DNA of 30,932 nt from Collinsella sp. AF23-2 (GTDB lineage Bacteria > Actinomycetota > Coriobacteriia > Coriobacteriales > Coriobacteriaceae), in contig NZ_QRVG01000006.1 in assembly GCF_003459245.1 (NCBI RefSeq), positions 1-30,932 on the forward strand. Reading direction: 5' to 3'. The notes below the pieces were generated by a model. The model was not told the origin of the DNA. It searched no databases and was given only the letters and a program-made list of their open reading frames with translations. Positions 1-7,541 of this stretch are shown in pieces; position 1 is the first letter of the stretch, and each line of letters begins with the position of its first letter. The position numbers and the translations under genes are program-made.

Positions 1-23
1 AGAGCATTTCCCAGTTGACAAAA

Positions 24-296
24 CTATAGGAACACCCCCCGAACGGTATTTACCAACCATAGCAGTTGGGAGTTAGAGTCCTCTTTTTTACCACGCTCGG
101 GAAGCACCTGTACGACATCGCCCTTCATGATAGGCTTGCCATAAAGGCGAAGTCGTTCTGGACGGTTGTGTTCAAATACAAGCCCAAACTGGCGCTGCGC
201 CGCAAAGGCGCGGATGTCGGCAGCGAGCTGACGATCGCCCAGCTTGACAGCGCGATCAACAAGGTTCTGAACGACTGCTTGCGTCGTCTGAGACAT
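24..296 (-). pseudogene. Truncated N-terminus of a probable R-M type DNA methyltransferase
   Basis: The frame gives about 90 residues, starting with MSQTTQAVVQ and containing FGLVFEHNRPERLRLYGKP and VQVLPERGK. From memory, this resembles the N-terminal region of site-specific DNA-methyltransferases of type III-like restriction-modification systems, which are normally 600 residues or more. A TAG stop at 24-26 comes before any methyltransferase motif (no DPPY, no FxGxG). I read it as the start of a gene broken by a stop, frameshift or deletion. The ATG at 296 overlaps the TGA of the upstream ribbon-helix-helix gene (TGATG), so the two were translated together. A GTG at 299 is the other possible start. 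Family assignment is from a short region only; a small intact protein of unknown role is the alternative. Confidence 0.45.
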
Positions 297-463
297 CACT
301 TCTCCCCCTTACACTTCTCGTCAATCCATTCGCGCAGGACTTTAGCCACCGTCTTATCCTGGCGCGCGGCATAGGACTTAAGAGCCCGCTTATCCTCACG
401 GGTTATCGAGAGCGTGAACTTATCCAGCTCCTTTTCGGCATGAACAGCCTGATCTTCCTCCAT
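296..463 (-). CDS. Small ribbon-helix-helix (RHH) DNA-binding protein, antitoxin/regulator-like
   Basis: This 55-residue protein starts MEEDQAVHAEKELDKFTLSI and ends KCKGEK. A short beta strand (KFTLSI, about residues 15-20) is followed by two helices (REDKRALKSYAARQ and TVAKVLREWIDEK), the layout of MetJ/Arc-type RHH proteins, which bind DNA as dimers through the strand. The ATG at 463 has a strong GGAGGGG site 5 bases upstream. Its TGA overlaps the ATG of the truncated methyltransferase-like frame, so the pair formed one operon. A tandem TACGTA array 65-86 bp upstream is a plausible autoregulatory operator. It could be the antitoxin of a lost toxin, or a regulator of the restriction-modification gene. 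The fold is a reading of sequence pattern, not a search result. Confidence 0.7.
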   Translation of the reverse strand: MEEDQAVHAEKELDKFTLSITREDKRALKSYAARQDKTVAKVLREWIDEKCKGEK

Positions 464-527
464 GGTCGCCCCTCCGAATTGACCTGTTCTACGTTCCTTA
501 ATTGACCGAAATCATTTTACGGCAGAA

Positions 528-549
528 TACGTAATTACGTAATTACGTA
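528..549. promoter_or_regulatory. Operator-like array: three TACGTA hexamers at 8-bp spacing
   Basis: The 22 bases form one perfect palindrome made of three palindromic TACGTA hexamers (528-533, 536-541, 544-549), each separated by two bases (AT or AT-like), giving an exact 8-bp period. RHH regulators such as MetJ bind tandem 8-bp boxes in this arrangement. The array lies just upstream of the RHH gene, so an autoregulatory operator is the natural reading. Binding is inferred. Confidence 0.6.
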
Positions 550-652
550 GACTAATTTTGAGCTATGTAGCACTCAATCACTTTTCAGTATTCGTTGACG
601 ATTCGAAGGGGATAACGAATATATCGAGGTTGACACCCGTTTTTACCGTCTG

Positions 653-702
653 TGAGTACCAGCAAATCGATACTCAAAACGTCGTGAGTACATTTTGAGT
701 AC
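653..702. repeat. Cluster of TGAGTAC motifs
   Basis: TGAGTAC occurs at 653-659, 685-691 and 696-702, and its reverse complement core TACTCA at 671-676. TACTCAAAA (671-679) and TTTTGAGTA (693-701) form a perfect 9-bp inverted repeat. The last two direct copies are 11 bp apart and the first two 32 bp apart, so all three lie on nearly the same DNA face. This looks like a binding site for an unknown regulator. Confidence 0.4.
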
Positions 703-901
703 CAGTCCGAGCGACCTCTTGCGGGCGAAAGCAATCTGCTGGTCAGCATTAATTAGAAATAAATTGATGGCGTTGCTTCGGTAATTGAAAGCACTTTAAA
801 ACGTACCAGCAAACAATCATCCCAGCTAAACAGCTTGAGAGATTGAACGACAGGCTTGTATGTACCACATACACCACAGCACACACGCACCCATGGCAGG
901 C

Positions 902-940
902 AAATAAAAAACGAGGGAGGCCGTTTCCGACCTCCCTCGC
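902..940 (-). terminator. Rho-independent terminator of guaA
   Basis: On the minus strand a 9-bp stem CGAGGGAGG/CCTCCCTCG is followed directly by six T residues (A run 906-911 on the plus strand). It begins about 14 bases after the guaA stop. Confidence 0.85.
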
Positions 941-953
941 AAAGGGCTATTTA

Positions 954-2552
954 CTATTCCCACTCGATCGTCGCAGGTGGCTTGGACGTGATGTCGTAGC
1001 ACACGCGGTTGGCGCCGGGGACCTCAGCCACGATGCGGCCGGAGATGCGGGCCAGGATGTCGTAGGGCAGCTTGGCCCAGTCGGCGGTCATGGCGTCGCT
1101 GGACTCGACGGCGCGCAGGATGATCGGGCGCTGGTAAGTACGCTCGTCGCCCATAACGCCGACGGACTTGATGTCGGGCAGGACCGCGAAATACTGCCAG
1201 CAGCTGTGCTCGGAGTTGCGCTCGCCGGTCTGTTCAAACAGACGCTGGTTGTAGGCGTCGAGCTCCTCGCGCACGATGGCGTCGGCGTTCTTAAGGATCT
1301 CGAGCTTCTCCTTGTCGACCGCACCGATGATGCGGATGGCCAGACCCGGGCCCGGGAAGGGCTGGCGGAACACGATGTGGCCCGGCAGGCCGAGCGCCAG
1401 ACCAAGCGCGCGGACCTCGTCCTTAAAGAAGTGGTCGAGCGGCTCGATGAGGTCAAAGTGCACGCCCTCGGGGAACGGAATCAGGTTGTGATGGCTCTTG
1501 ATGGTGGCCGTCTTGCCGCCCGTCTTGCGAGCGCCAGACTCGATGATGTCGGGGTAGATGGTGCCCTGAGCCAGGTACTTGACCGGCTTGCCATCGGTCT
1601 CGAGCTGTTGAGCAACCGCGAAGAACTCTTTCCAGAACTGCGTGCCGATGATACGGCGCTTCTCCTCGGGCTCGGTCACACCGGCCAGAAGTTCGGCATA
1701 GCGGTCCTCGGCGTGGACGTGAATAAAGTCGACGTCGAACTGCTTGGTGAAGACCTCCTCCACCTGCTCGGGCTCGCCCTTGCGCAGCAGGCCGTGGTTG
1801 ATGAACACGCAGGTCATCTGCTTGCCCACGGCGCGGGCGCCCAGCGCAGCCACGACGGAAGAGTCGACGCCACCGGACAGGGCCAGAATCACGCGGTCGT
1901 CGCCGACCTTCTCGCGGAACTCGGCCGTCATGGTCTCGACCAGGTTGTCCATGCTCCAGTTGGGCTCCAGGCCGCAGATCTCAAACAGGAAGTTGCTCAG
2001 CAGCTGCTGACCGTACTCGGAATGCTTGACCTCGGGGTGGAACTGCGTAGTGAAGATCTTGCGCTCAACGCACTCCATGGCGGCAACCGGGCACACGTCG
2101 GTGCTGGCGGTGACGGTAAAGCCTTCGGGCACCTCGGAAACGGCGTCGCGGTGGCTCATCCACACGGTCTGCTCCATGGGCGTGGAGTTAAAGAGCTTGG
2201 CACCGGCCGTGCGAGCGATGGTGGCGCGGCCGTACTCGCCCACCTCGGAGTGGCCGACCTTGCCGCCGAGCGTCACGGCCGTGATCTGATGGCCGTAGCA
2301 AAAGCCCAGGACGGGAAGGCCCAGGTCAAAGATGGCGGGATCGATGGACGGAGCGTCCTCGGCGTACACGGAGGCCGGGCCGCCGGAAAGGATGAGCGCA
2401 GAGGCGTTCATCTCGCGAATCTCATCGGCCGAGATGTCGCAGGGAACGATCTCGGAATACACGTTGAGGTCGCGGACGCGACGGGCAATGAGCTGACCGT
2501 ACTGCGCACCAAAGTCGAGTACGAGGACCTTTGCGGAAGCCTTTTGATCCAT
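954..2552 (-). CDS. guaA: GMP synthase (glutamine-hydrolysing)
   Basis: This 532-residue cytosolic enzyme converts XMP, ATP and glutamine to GMP in purine synthesis. The N-terminal class I glutamine amidotransferase domain (about 7-200) has the nucleophile Cys85 in GFCYGHQ and the His172/Glu174 pair in FHPE. The ATP pyrophosphatase domain starts near 205 with the PP-loop SGGVDSS at 226-232, and the C-terminal dimerisation domain ends in KPPATIEWE. Length fits the family (about 510-530). The open frame runs further upstream, but the start MDQKASAKVLVLDFGAQYGQ at 2552 has an AGGGGG site and matches the family. The gene is single, divergent from the asparaginase gene, and followed by its own terminator. 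I saw no purine riboswitch in the 268-bp upstream gap. Confidence 0.97.
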   Translation of the reverse strand: MDQKASAKVLVLDFGAQYGQLIARRVRDLNVYSEIVPCDISADEIREMNASALILSGGPASVYAEDAPSIDPAIFDLGLPVLGFCYGHQITAVTLGGKVGHSEVGEYGRATIARTAGAKLFNSTPMEQTVWMSHRDAVSEVPEGFTVTASTDVCPVAAMECVERKIFTTQFHPEVKHSEYGQQLLSNFLFEICGLEPNWSMDNLVETMTAEFREKVGDDRVILALSGGVDSSVVAALGARAVGKQMTCVFINHGLLRKGEPEQVEEVFTKQFDVDFIHVHAEDRYAELLAGVTEPEEKRRIIGTQFWKEFFAVAQQLETDGKPVKYLAQGTIYPDIIESGARKTGGKTATIKSHHNLIPFPEGVHFDLIEPLDHFFKDEVRALGLALGLPGHIVFRQPFPGPGLAIRIIGAVDKEKLEILKNADAIVREELDAYNQRLFEQTGERNSEHSCWQYFAVLPDIKSVGVMGDERTYQRPIILRAVESSDAMTADWAKLPYDILARISGRIVAEVPGANRVCYDITSKPPATIEWE

Positions 2553-2715
2553 GGTTTCCCCCTCTTGTTGGCGGGGAGCCGGTGCCCACCCGCGTGAATG
2601 AACGAAAATAACTTTCATAGTGTACACGTTATATGGGGTTTCTCGTCCCTCGCAGCCATCAGCGCACGGCAAACGCACGACCTGGGCCCCTATTTGACGG
2701 CAATTGAAGTGTTGC

Positions 2716-2744
2716 CAAACGTTACAGATGATGTAATACGTTTG
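2716..2744. promoter_or_regulatory. Dyad between the divergent guaA and ansA genes
   Basis: CAAACGT (2716-2722) and ACGTTTG (2738-2744) are inverted around a smaller TACA/TGTA dyad. The site lies about 80 bp upstream of the asparaginase start and overlaps its possible -35 region. It is an operator candidate only. Confidence 0.3.
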
Positions 2745-2772
2745 AACATTGGACGCCCTGTGCCACAATACT
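2742..2772 (+). promoter_or_regulatory. Possible ansA promoter
   Basis: TTGAAC at 2742-2747 resembles a -35 box. CAATAC/AATACT at 2766-2772 could be the -10, with a spacing of 18-19 bp. The match is modest. Confidence 0.3.
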
Positions 2773-2820
2773 GCCGAACGACTCCGCCTCTGCGGCGGCA
2801 AATACGATAGGAATACCAGC

Positions 2821-3834
2821 ATGAAGCGCATCCTTCTCATCGCCACGGGCGGCACCATCGCATCGACCGAGGACGGCAACGGCCTCTCCCCCGCCCTGAC
2901 CGGTGAGGAGCTCGCTCAGAGCGTTCCCGAGATCTCGGGTCTTTGCGAGCTCGATGTCGTGCAGCCCATGAACATTGACAGCACCAATATGCGCCCCAGT
3001 GACTGGATGCGTATCCGCGACGTCATCGTCGAGGGTTATGCCGACCACGACGGCTTCGTGATTCTGCACGGCACCGACACCATGAGCTACACCGCGGCAG
3101 CGCTTTCCTACCTGATTCAGGACAGCCCCAAGCCCATCGTGCTCACCGGCTCGCAAAAGCCCATGGGCAATCCCTTTACCGATGCCAAGCTGAATCTGTA
3201 CCAGAGCCTGCTCTATGCGCTCGACGAGCATTCGCATGACGTCTCGATCGTGTTTGGCGGCGTCGCCATTGCCGGCACACGCGCCCGTAAGCAGCGCACC
3301 ATGAGCTTTAACGCGTTCATTAGCGTCAACTATCCGCCCATCGCCTATATCCGCAACGACCGTATCGTGCGCAACGGGCTTCACGGCACGCATCAAGGCG
3401 AAAACCCGGTGCGCTTCTACGACCACATCGACCCACGCGTATTTGTGCTCAAGCTCACGCCCGGCGTGAACCCTGGCGTTCTGGACGCTCTGGCCGATAG
3501 CTACGACGCCGTGATTCTGGAGACCTTTGGCATTGGCGGCATCCCCGAGTTCGGCGAGTCCGGCGAGTCGTTCCAAGAGGCAATTTTCCGCTGGGTCGAT
3601 TCGGGCCGCACCGTCGTTATGACCACGCAAGTCCCCGAAGAGGGCCTTGACCTGGGTGTTTACGAGGTCGGCCGTGCTTACGCCGACCATCCGGGCATTC
3701 TGCGCGGCGACGACATGACCACCGAGACGCTCGTGGCCAAGACTATGTGGGCACTCGGCCAGTCACGCGATGCCGCCGAGATTCAGCGCCTGTTCTACAG
3801 CCAAGTCAACCACGACCGCGTCCCGATGGCGTAA
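2821..3834 (+). CDS. ansA: L-asparaginase, type I-like (cytosolic)
   Basis: This 337-residue protein should hydrolyse L-asparagine to aspartate and ammonia. There is no signal peptide, which fits a cytosolic type I enzyme. The first signature is ATGGTIAS with the nucleophile candidate Thr12. The second is HGTDTM with Thr85-Asp86, which belong to the catalytic centre in this family. TGSQKP and TFGIGGIPEF follow at the expected places. The frame is open further upstream, but the ATG at 2821 begins the conserved MKRILLIATGGTIAS; the ribosome site (ATAGGAA) is moderate. It stands alone, divergent from guaA and convergent with the XRE gene. A glutaminase/asparaginase of broader specificity is possible. 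Confidence 0.92.
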   Translation: MKRILLIATGGTIASTEDGNGLSPALTGEELAQSVPEISGLCELDVVQPMNIDSTNMRPSDWMRIRDVIVEGYADHDGFVILHGTDTMSYTAAALSYLIQDSPKPIVLTGSQKPMGNPFTDAKLNLYQSLLYALDEHSHDVSIVFGGVAIAGTRARKQRTMSFNAFISVNYPPIAYIRNDRIVRNGLHGTHQGENPVRFYDHIDPRVFVLKLTPGVNPGVLDALADSYDAVILETFGIGGIPEFGESGESFQEAIFRWVDSGRTVVMTTQVPEEGLDLGVYEVGRAYADHPGILRGDDMTTETLVAKTMWALGQSRDAAEIQRLFYSQVNHDRVPMA

Positions 3835-3843
3835 TTCAGTTGT

Positions 3844-3872
3844 CGACGGGTATCCCCTATTCGATACCCTCG
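3844..3872. terminator. Hairpin shared by convergent ansA and XRE gene ends
   Basis: GGGTATC (3848-3854) pairs with GATACCC (3863-3869), extended by CGA/TCG across a one-base bulge. It spans the stop codon of the XRE gene and lies 10 bases after the asparaginase stop. There is no T run, so termination is uncertain. Confidence 0.3.
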
Positions 3873-4075
3873 AGAAGCTCTGACACCGTCATGCCGAGTG
3901 CGGGCGCGATCTTAAATAGAACCTTGAGCGTGAAATTTGCCGTTCCATCTTCGATTCTGTCGAGATAGGGGCGGCTGATTCCTGCTGCCACACAAAAATC
4001 GACCTTGGAGATACCAAGGTCCCTGCGCGTCTCTTCGACCCGCCTGCCAAGAATCTGTTTAGCACGTTCGTCCAT
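3857..4075 (-). CDS. XRE-family helix-turn-helix regulator
   Basis: This 72-residue protein is almost entirely one HTH_3/XRE domain. The recognition region VDFCVAAGISRPYLDRIEDGTANFTLKVL matches the pattern of Cro/C1-type proteins, and the C-terminal ALGMTVSELLEG is typical of them. A perfect 24-bp palindrome lies 30 bp upstream of its ATG, between it and the divergent gene at 4152. Repression of itself and of that gene is therefore likely. Its small size resembles restriction-control proteins, antitoxins and phage-type repressors, but no toxin or restriction gene is adjacent. Confidence 0.85.
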   Translation of the reverse strand: MDERAKQILGRRVEETRRDLGISKVDFCVAAGISRPYLDRIEDGTANFTLKVLFKIAPALGMTVSELLEGIE

Positions 4076-4104
4076 GCAGACGAGTTTGAAATGGAGCCGA
4101 ACAT

Positions 4105-4128
4105 AAACGTAAACTATAGTTTACGTTT
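4105..4128. promoter_or_regulatory. Perfect 24-bp palindrome, probable XRE operator
   Basis: The sequence is a perfect palindrome with half-site AAACGTAAACTA centred between 4116 and 4117. It sits midway between the divergent starts at 4075 (minus) and 4152 (plus). The core ACTATAGT could supply -10-like sequence on either strand, so a bound repressor could block both promoters. Confidence 0.65.
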
Positions 4129-4151
4129 TGCCGAATACACAGGAGTTTTCT

Positions 4152-4541
4152 ATGTCGGGTTCTTCGGTCCGCACGTACCGAGCCACGCTTCGCACAAACA
4201 GCGCACCGCCCAAGCTCGTCGTCGTTGAAGCAGAATGTCTTTCGCCCGATGAGCGCACAGCATTTGCATTGCTATCAAGTCGCGTCGCCGCCGTTCTGGT
4301 CCCTTGCCCGGCGCAAGGCGAACTTGCCATCCAATGCCAAGCGCACAGCTGCTCGCTCAATCAGGCTGCCGTAATCACAACCAGCCAACGCGGTCTGCCC
4401 CTTCTCCTAGAAGCCGGTACCGCGCTCACCCTTCGCGGCGCCGGATACGAAAACGAGGCCGCCGCCGATATGGTCTTTAAACCACGATCGAGCGGCGGCC
4501 TCGCAGCAGCCATTGAATATGCGTGCAGGCTCGTTGCCTAG
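4152..4541 (+). CDS. Hypothetical protein, divergent from the XRE regulator
   Basis: This 129-residue soluble protein is not recognised. The ATG at 4152 has a clean AGGAG six bases upstream. A TTG at 4128 in frame would add eight residues but would overlap the palindrome, so ATG is preferred. The protein has no membrane segment and no signal peptide. It has a Cys-containing middle (VPCPAQGE, CQAHSCSLNQ) and a C-terminal part with MVFKPRSSGGLAAAIEYACRL, which could be an alpha/beta fold, perhaps receiver-like. Codon use is like its neighbours. The gene ends 9 bp from the convergent membrane-protein gene. Its shared palindrome suggests joint control with the XRE gene. Confidence 0.65.
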   Translation: MSGSSVRTYRATLRTNSAPPKLVVVEAECLSPDERTAFALLSSRVAAVLVPCPAQGELAIQCQAHSCSLNQAAVITTSQRGLPLLLEAGTALTLRGAGYENEAAADMVFKPRSSGGLAAAIEYACRLVA

Positions 4542-4550
4542 AAGAACAAG

Positions 4551-4934
4551 TTAGAAACCAAAGCCAAAGCCCGTTCCGGTAATCGCCGAGTACATAAAGT
4601 AGACGTTGATTACGTTGAGAAACACACCCGTGATGCAGCCGTTTCGCAGGTAGCGCTCGCACACGATGCGCGCCATGGCGGCGGAGTCATCATTGTTTTT
4701 AGCCTGGCGTCCTGCCGTAAAGTACGTCGCCACGCTCAGCAGTAGGTTGAGCACCGGCAGTGCCAGCAACTCGTAGCTCTTGCCCCAGCGCGTCACCTCG
4801 CCGGCTGCGTTAAACTTCGTTGCCACCTCGGGACCAATGTTGGGGATAACACACGCTGCGACCACCAGCGGAATCACCGCAAGTACGAGCAGAGCAATAC
4901 CCATGTAGCCAGCTTTTTTGCCATACTTAAACAT
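4551..4934 (-). CDS. DUF1648/SdpI-like small membrane protein
   Basis: This 127-residue protein is predicted to cross the membrane about three times (about residues 12-32, 56-73 and 100-120). The segment IPNIGPEVATKFNAAGEVTRWG looks like the DUF1648 motif found in SdpI-type immunity/signalling proteins and small relatives (positive N-terminus, then a DG/AAG-xx-xxWG loop after the first helix). The C-terminus ends in an odd Gly-Phe tail (TGTGFGFGF). AAGGA lies upstream of the ATG at 4934, only 11 bases after the ychF stop, so it is probably co-transcribed with ychF. A link to a toxin is not supported here; the role is unknown. Confidence 0.7.
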   Translation of the reverse strand: MFKYGKKAGYMGIALLVLAVIPLVVAACVIPNIGPEVATKFNAAGEVTRWGKSYELLALPVLNLLLSVATYFTAGRQAKNNDDSAAMARIVCERYLRNGCITGVFLNVINVYFMYSAITGTGFGFGF

Positions 4935-4945
4935 ATGCGTCGTCC

Positions 4946-6022
4946 TTACACGTTAAAGCGGAAGTGCACGACGTCGCCATCGGCCATGACATAGTCCTTG
5001 CCCTCAATACGCAGCTTGCCGGCAGCCTTGGCGCCCTGCTCGCCACCGAGCTCGATGTAGTCGTCATAGCCAATGACCTCGGCCTTAATAAAGCCGCGCT
5101 CAAAGTCGGTGTGGATGACACCGGCGGCCTGCGGGGCGGTCGCGCCCTGACGCACCGTCCAGGCCTTGACCTCCATCTCGCCAGCCGTAAAGAACGACTG
5201 CAGGCCAAGCAGCTTGTAGGCGGCCTGCGCGAGCACGTCCAGACCGGGCTGCTCCAGGCCCAAGCTCTCCAGGTAGTCGGCCGCATCCTCGGGATCGAGC
5301 TCGGAAAGCTCAGCCTCGATCTTGGCGCAGATGGGCAGTGGCTTGACACCATCGATGGGCGCCAGGTCGTCGTTGAGCATATCCTCGTCCACGTTGGCCA
5401 CATACAGGATGGGCTTCATGGTGAGCAGGAACAGGCCCTTGGCAGCGGCGCGCTCCTCGTCGGTCATCTCCATAGACGCAGCGCGCTTACCCTCGTTGAG
5501 CCAGGCGAGCAGGCGCTTGGCGACCTCAAACTTGGGCATGAGCTCCTTGTCGCGCTTGGCCTCCTTCTCGAGCTTGGGCAGCTGCTTCTCGAGCGTGCCC
5601 ATGTCGGCCAGGATGAGCTCGGTCATGATGGTGTCGGCATCGCCGGCGGGATCGACGAACTCGCCGGTGCGGCCCACCTCACGCATGACGTTGGGGTCCT
5701 TAAAGTAGCGCACGACCTCGCAGATGGCGTCGGTCTCGCGGATGTTTGCCAAGAACTGGTTGCCCAGACCCTCGCCCTCGTTAGCGCCCTTCACCAGACC
5801 TGCGATGTCGACGAACTCGACCGTAGCCGGCACAATGCGACCCGGGTTGACAATGTCGGCGAGCTTTTGCAGGCGGCTATCGGGCACATCGACGATACCC
5901 ACGTTGGGGTCGATCGTGGCAAACGGGTAGTTGGCGGCAAGGCCGGTCTTTTTGGTAAGCGCGGTGAACAGCGTCGACTTGCCCACGTTGGGCAGGCCCA
6001 CGATACCGATGGAAAGGGACAC
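4946..6022 (-). CDS. ychF: YchF/OLA1-type translation-associated ATPase
   Basis: This 358-residue Obg-superfamily P-loop protein is known in the family to prefer ATP and to bind ribosomes. Visible parts are the G1 motif GLPNVGKS (9-16), the G3 region [10 protein letters not shown], a G4 region where NKxD is replaced (VANVDED), the central coiled coil ([19 protein letters not shown]), and the C-terminal TGS domain ([19 protein letters not shown]). The start is the GTG at 6022, because AAAAGGAG lies just upstream and the family begins [15 protein letters not shown]; an ATG at 6058 would add 12 non-family residues. A TATACT -10 lies upstream. It leads a likely two-gene unit with the membrane protein. 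Confidence 0.96.
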   Translation of the reverse strand: MSLSIGIVGLPNVGKSTLFTALTKKTGLAANYPFATIDPNVGIVDVPDSRLQKLADIVNPGRIVPATVEFVDIAGLVKGANEGEGLGNQFLANIRETDAICEVVRYFKDPNVMREVGRTGEFVDPAGDADTIMTELILADMGTLEKQLPKLEKEAKRDKELMPKFEVAKRLLAWLNEGKRAASMEMTDEERAAAKGLFLLTMKPILYVANVDEDMLNDDLAPIDGVKPLPICAKIEAELSELDPEDAADYLESLGLEQPGLDVLAQAAYKLLGLQSFFTAGEMEVKAWTVRQGATAPQAAGVIHTDFERGFIKAEVIGYDDYIELGGEQGAKAAGKLRIEGKDYVMADGDVVHFRFNV

Positions 6023-6059
6023 GACAGCTCCTTTTGATACAGGTACTTCAAACTGCATA

Positions 6060-6065
6060 AGTATA
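6060..6065 (-). promoter_or_regulatory. Probable -10 box of ychF
   Basis: TATACT on the minus strand lies about 38 bp upstream of the GTG start. No good -35 is visible. Confidence 0.4.
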
Positions 6066-6109
6066 GCGCCGCCGCAGCATCCAGGCGAATCCGGACGCCA
6101 CGGCGGCGC
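6066..6109. repeat. GC-rich inverted repeat between the ferredoxin gene and ychF
   Basis: GCGCCGCCG (6066-6074) and CGGCGGCGC (6101-6109) are perfect inverted arms around a 26-base spacer. It lies after the ferredoxin stop and directly before the ychF -10. With no T run it is at best a weak terminator. Confidence 0.4.
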
Positions 6110-6136
6110 AAATGAAGCAGAGATAGGGGTCGCTGA

Positions 6137-7390
6137 CTAGTCTGCGAGCTTTTCCACCTGATCGAGCATCTTATCGAGCTTGGCCTTTGCCTCGGCCTTG
6201 ACCTTCTCGGCCTCCTCGTGGGCCTTGGCCTTCTGAGCGGCCTTTTCCTCGGCTTCGGGGTCGACGACAACCAAGTTGGACGCATCGTGCTCGACCAGCT
6301 TGAGCGCATGTTCGGGACAAACCTTGACACAGGCGCCACAACCCAAACAATACGTGGACTCCAGTGCAAAGCGACCGCTTCCCACCAAATCGCAGGCGGA
6401 CGTGGGGCACGCGTTAACGCACTCGCCGCACGACGTGCACTTGTCAAAATCGCACTCCGGCGTGCTCACCTGCATGTTCTGGGCAAGCTCGGGGTGGTTT
6501 TGCAGCGTCGAGAGCACCAGCTGTCGTCCGTGTGTGAGCGAGCGGCGACGCTTGGTCGTTGTGGTACCGCACATGGTGTTGAGTGTGCGCTCCAGCTGGG
6601 TGATCTGATGGCGATGGGCTTTGAGCTTCTGCGTCACCGAAGCCAGTGCCGCCGTCGCCGGATTGAGTTTGGTCACGGTCAGGCCCGTGGTACGGGCAAT
6701 CTTTTCCATGTATTCCTTGCGCTCGTACTCGCGACGCTTATGGCACTTGAGGCTCTTGGGATCGACCTCTAGGCCCATACCCGTACCGGCCCATTCCTCG
6801 GCCTTCGCAATCGCCTCGCCCAGCATGTCCTCGCCACCGGTGTTGCGGCATTTATCGCACACGCCCAGCGGCAGATACACGCTCACGTTGGGATAGTCGG
6901 CCAGTACCGAGAACCAAGTCTCGGCCGTAATATCGCCCACGCAGGCAACGACGACCTCATTCTCGCGCGGCATGCGCTTAAGGGCACGCGTGCAGGTAAC
7001 GTAGGCGGTCTCGTGGCTCGTGGCCGCCGAGACAATGTCGTCATACAGGTTTTTGGGCGCCAGGCGCGGCGAGATAATCGCCTCGGTCGGGCAGGCGGCG
7101 GTGCACAGGCCGCACTTGCGGCAGGAGTCGAGAATCTCGATGGCGTCTTCCTCGACCTCGATGGCGTCCACCGGGCACACATCCATGCACGCAGTGCAGC
7201 CGCTCTTTTCGTTTTTGCAGGTCAAGCACGGAATGGTGTTGCCGCGCGGACGTTCCTTGTAGTCGGCAGGATTCCACTGCGGCGCCGACGGATCGAGTGC
7301 ATCGGCCACACCGCCAAGCGGGTTTTTAAGAAAGTCGAAACCCTTGCTGATCTCGATAATGTCATCAAACAGATCGTGTTCCTGCGCCAT
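6137..7390 (-). CDS. Multi-cluster 4Fe-4S ferredoxin-type protein
   Basis: This 417-residue protein has two iron-sulfur modules. The N-terminal one carries C55xxC58, C65xxC68xxxC72P and C90xxC93xxC96xxxC100P. The C-terminal one has two CxxCxxCxxxCP motifs (KCTSCGECVNACP and YCLGCGACVKVCP). The middle (about 110-310) contains further Cys (VCDKCRN, SLKCHKR) and a basic linker TTTTKRRRS. The tail is a highly charged Glu/Lys/Ala coiled coil. The start is the ATG at 7390 with GGGAGGGG upstream. It should be a cytosolic electron carrier or redox subunit; no partner oxidoreductase is adjacent. I do not recognise a specific family; it recalls ferredoxin subunits of anaerobic enzyme complexes. Confidence 0.8.
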   Translation of the reverse strand: MAQEHDLFDDIIEISKGFDFLKNPLGGVADALDPSAPQWNPADYKERPRGNTIPCLTCKNEKSGCTACMDVCPVDAIEVEEDAIEILDSCRKCGLCTAACPTEAIISPRLAPKNLYDDIVSAATSHETAYVTCTRALKRMPRENEVVVACVGDITAETWFSVLADYPNVSVYLPLGVCDKCRNTGGEDMLGEAIAKAEEWAGTGMGLEVDPKSLKCHKRREYERKEYMEKIARTTGLTVTKLNPATAALASVTQKLKAHRHQITQLERTLNTMCGTTTTKRRRSLTHGRQLVLSTLQNHPELAQNMQVSTPECDFDKCTSCGECVNACPTSACDLVGSGRFALESTYCLGCGACVKVCPEHALKLVEHDASNLVVVDPEAEEKAAQKAKAHEEAEKVKAEAKAKLDKMLDQVEKLAD

Positions 7391-7541
7391 GCGCGGCCCC
7401 TCCCTGAGCAGTGCAAACAAGCAAGAGATAATAATACGCTATCGGTCCACGCCTCGGGCAAATTTCACGCGGCGCATCTTTGCGGCAAATAGCCCATGGC
7501 CTATCGCCGCCTCGATTGCACAAGGTCAATCAAGCGCCAAA

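Larger units (their letters stand above)
464..901. other. AT-richer non-coding stretch with repeats, promoter region of the RHH operon
   Basis: No convincing gene lies here. The stretch is clearly richer in A and T than the flanking genes. It contains the TACGTA array (528-549), an 8-bp inverted repeat TATTCGTT/AACGAATA (589-596 and 614-621, 17-bp spacer), and the TGAGTAC cluster (653-702). The 703-901 part shows nothing I can name. The AT richness and the truncated gene next door suggest the edge of an accessory or degraded island. Confidence 0.5.

Noticed and set aside
66..374. Plus-strand frame opposite the RHH/methyltransferase pair
   Set aside because: It has no ribosome site, and it lies opposite two overlapping frames with good starts and recognisable patterns.
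843..2597. Long plus-strand frame opposite guaA, and similar long frames opposite ychF, gldA, the ADH gene, glnA and nagB
   Set aside because: These are antisense shadows in high-GC DNA. They have biased low-complexity composition (Leu, Gly, His, Asp, Val), no ribosome sites and no domains, and lie opposite well-identified genes.
2553..2820. Purine riboswitch upstream of guaA
   Set aside because: I found neither the conserved junction nor the paired loops in the minus-strand leader.
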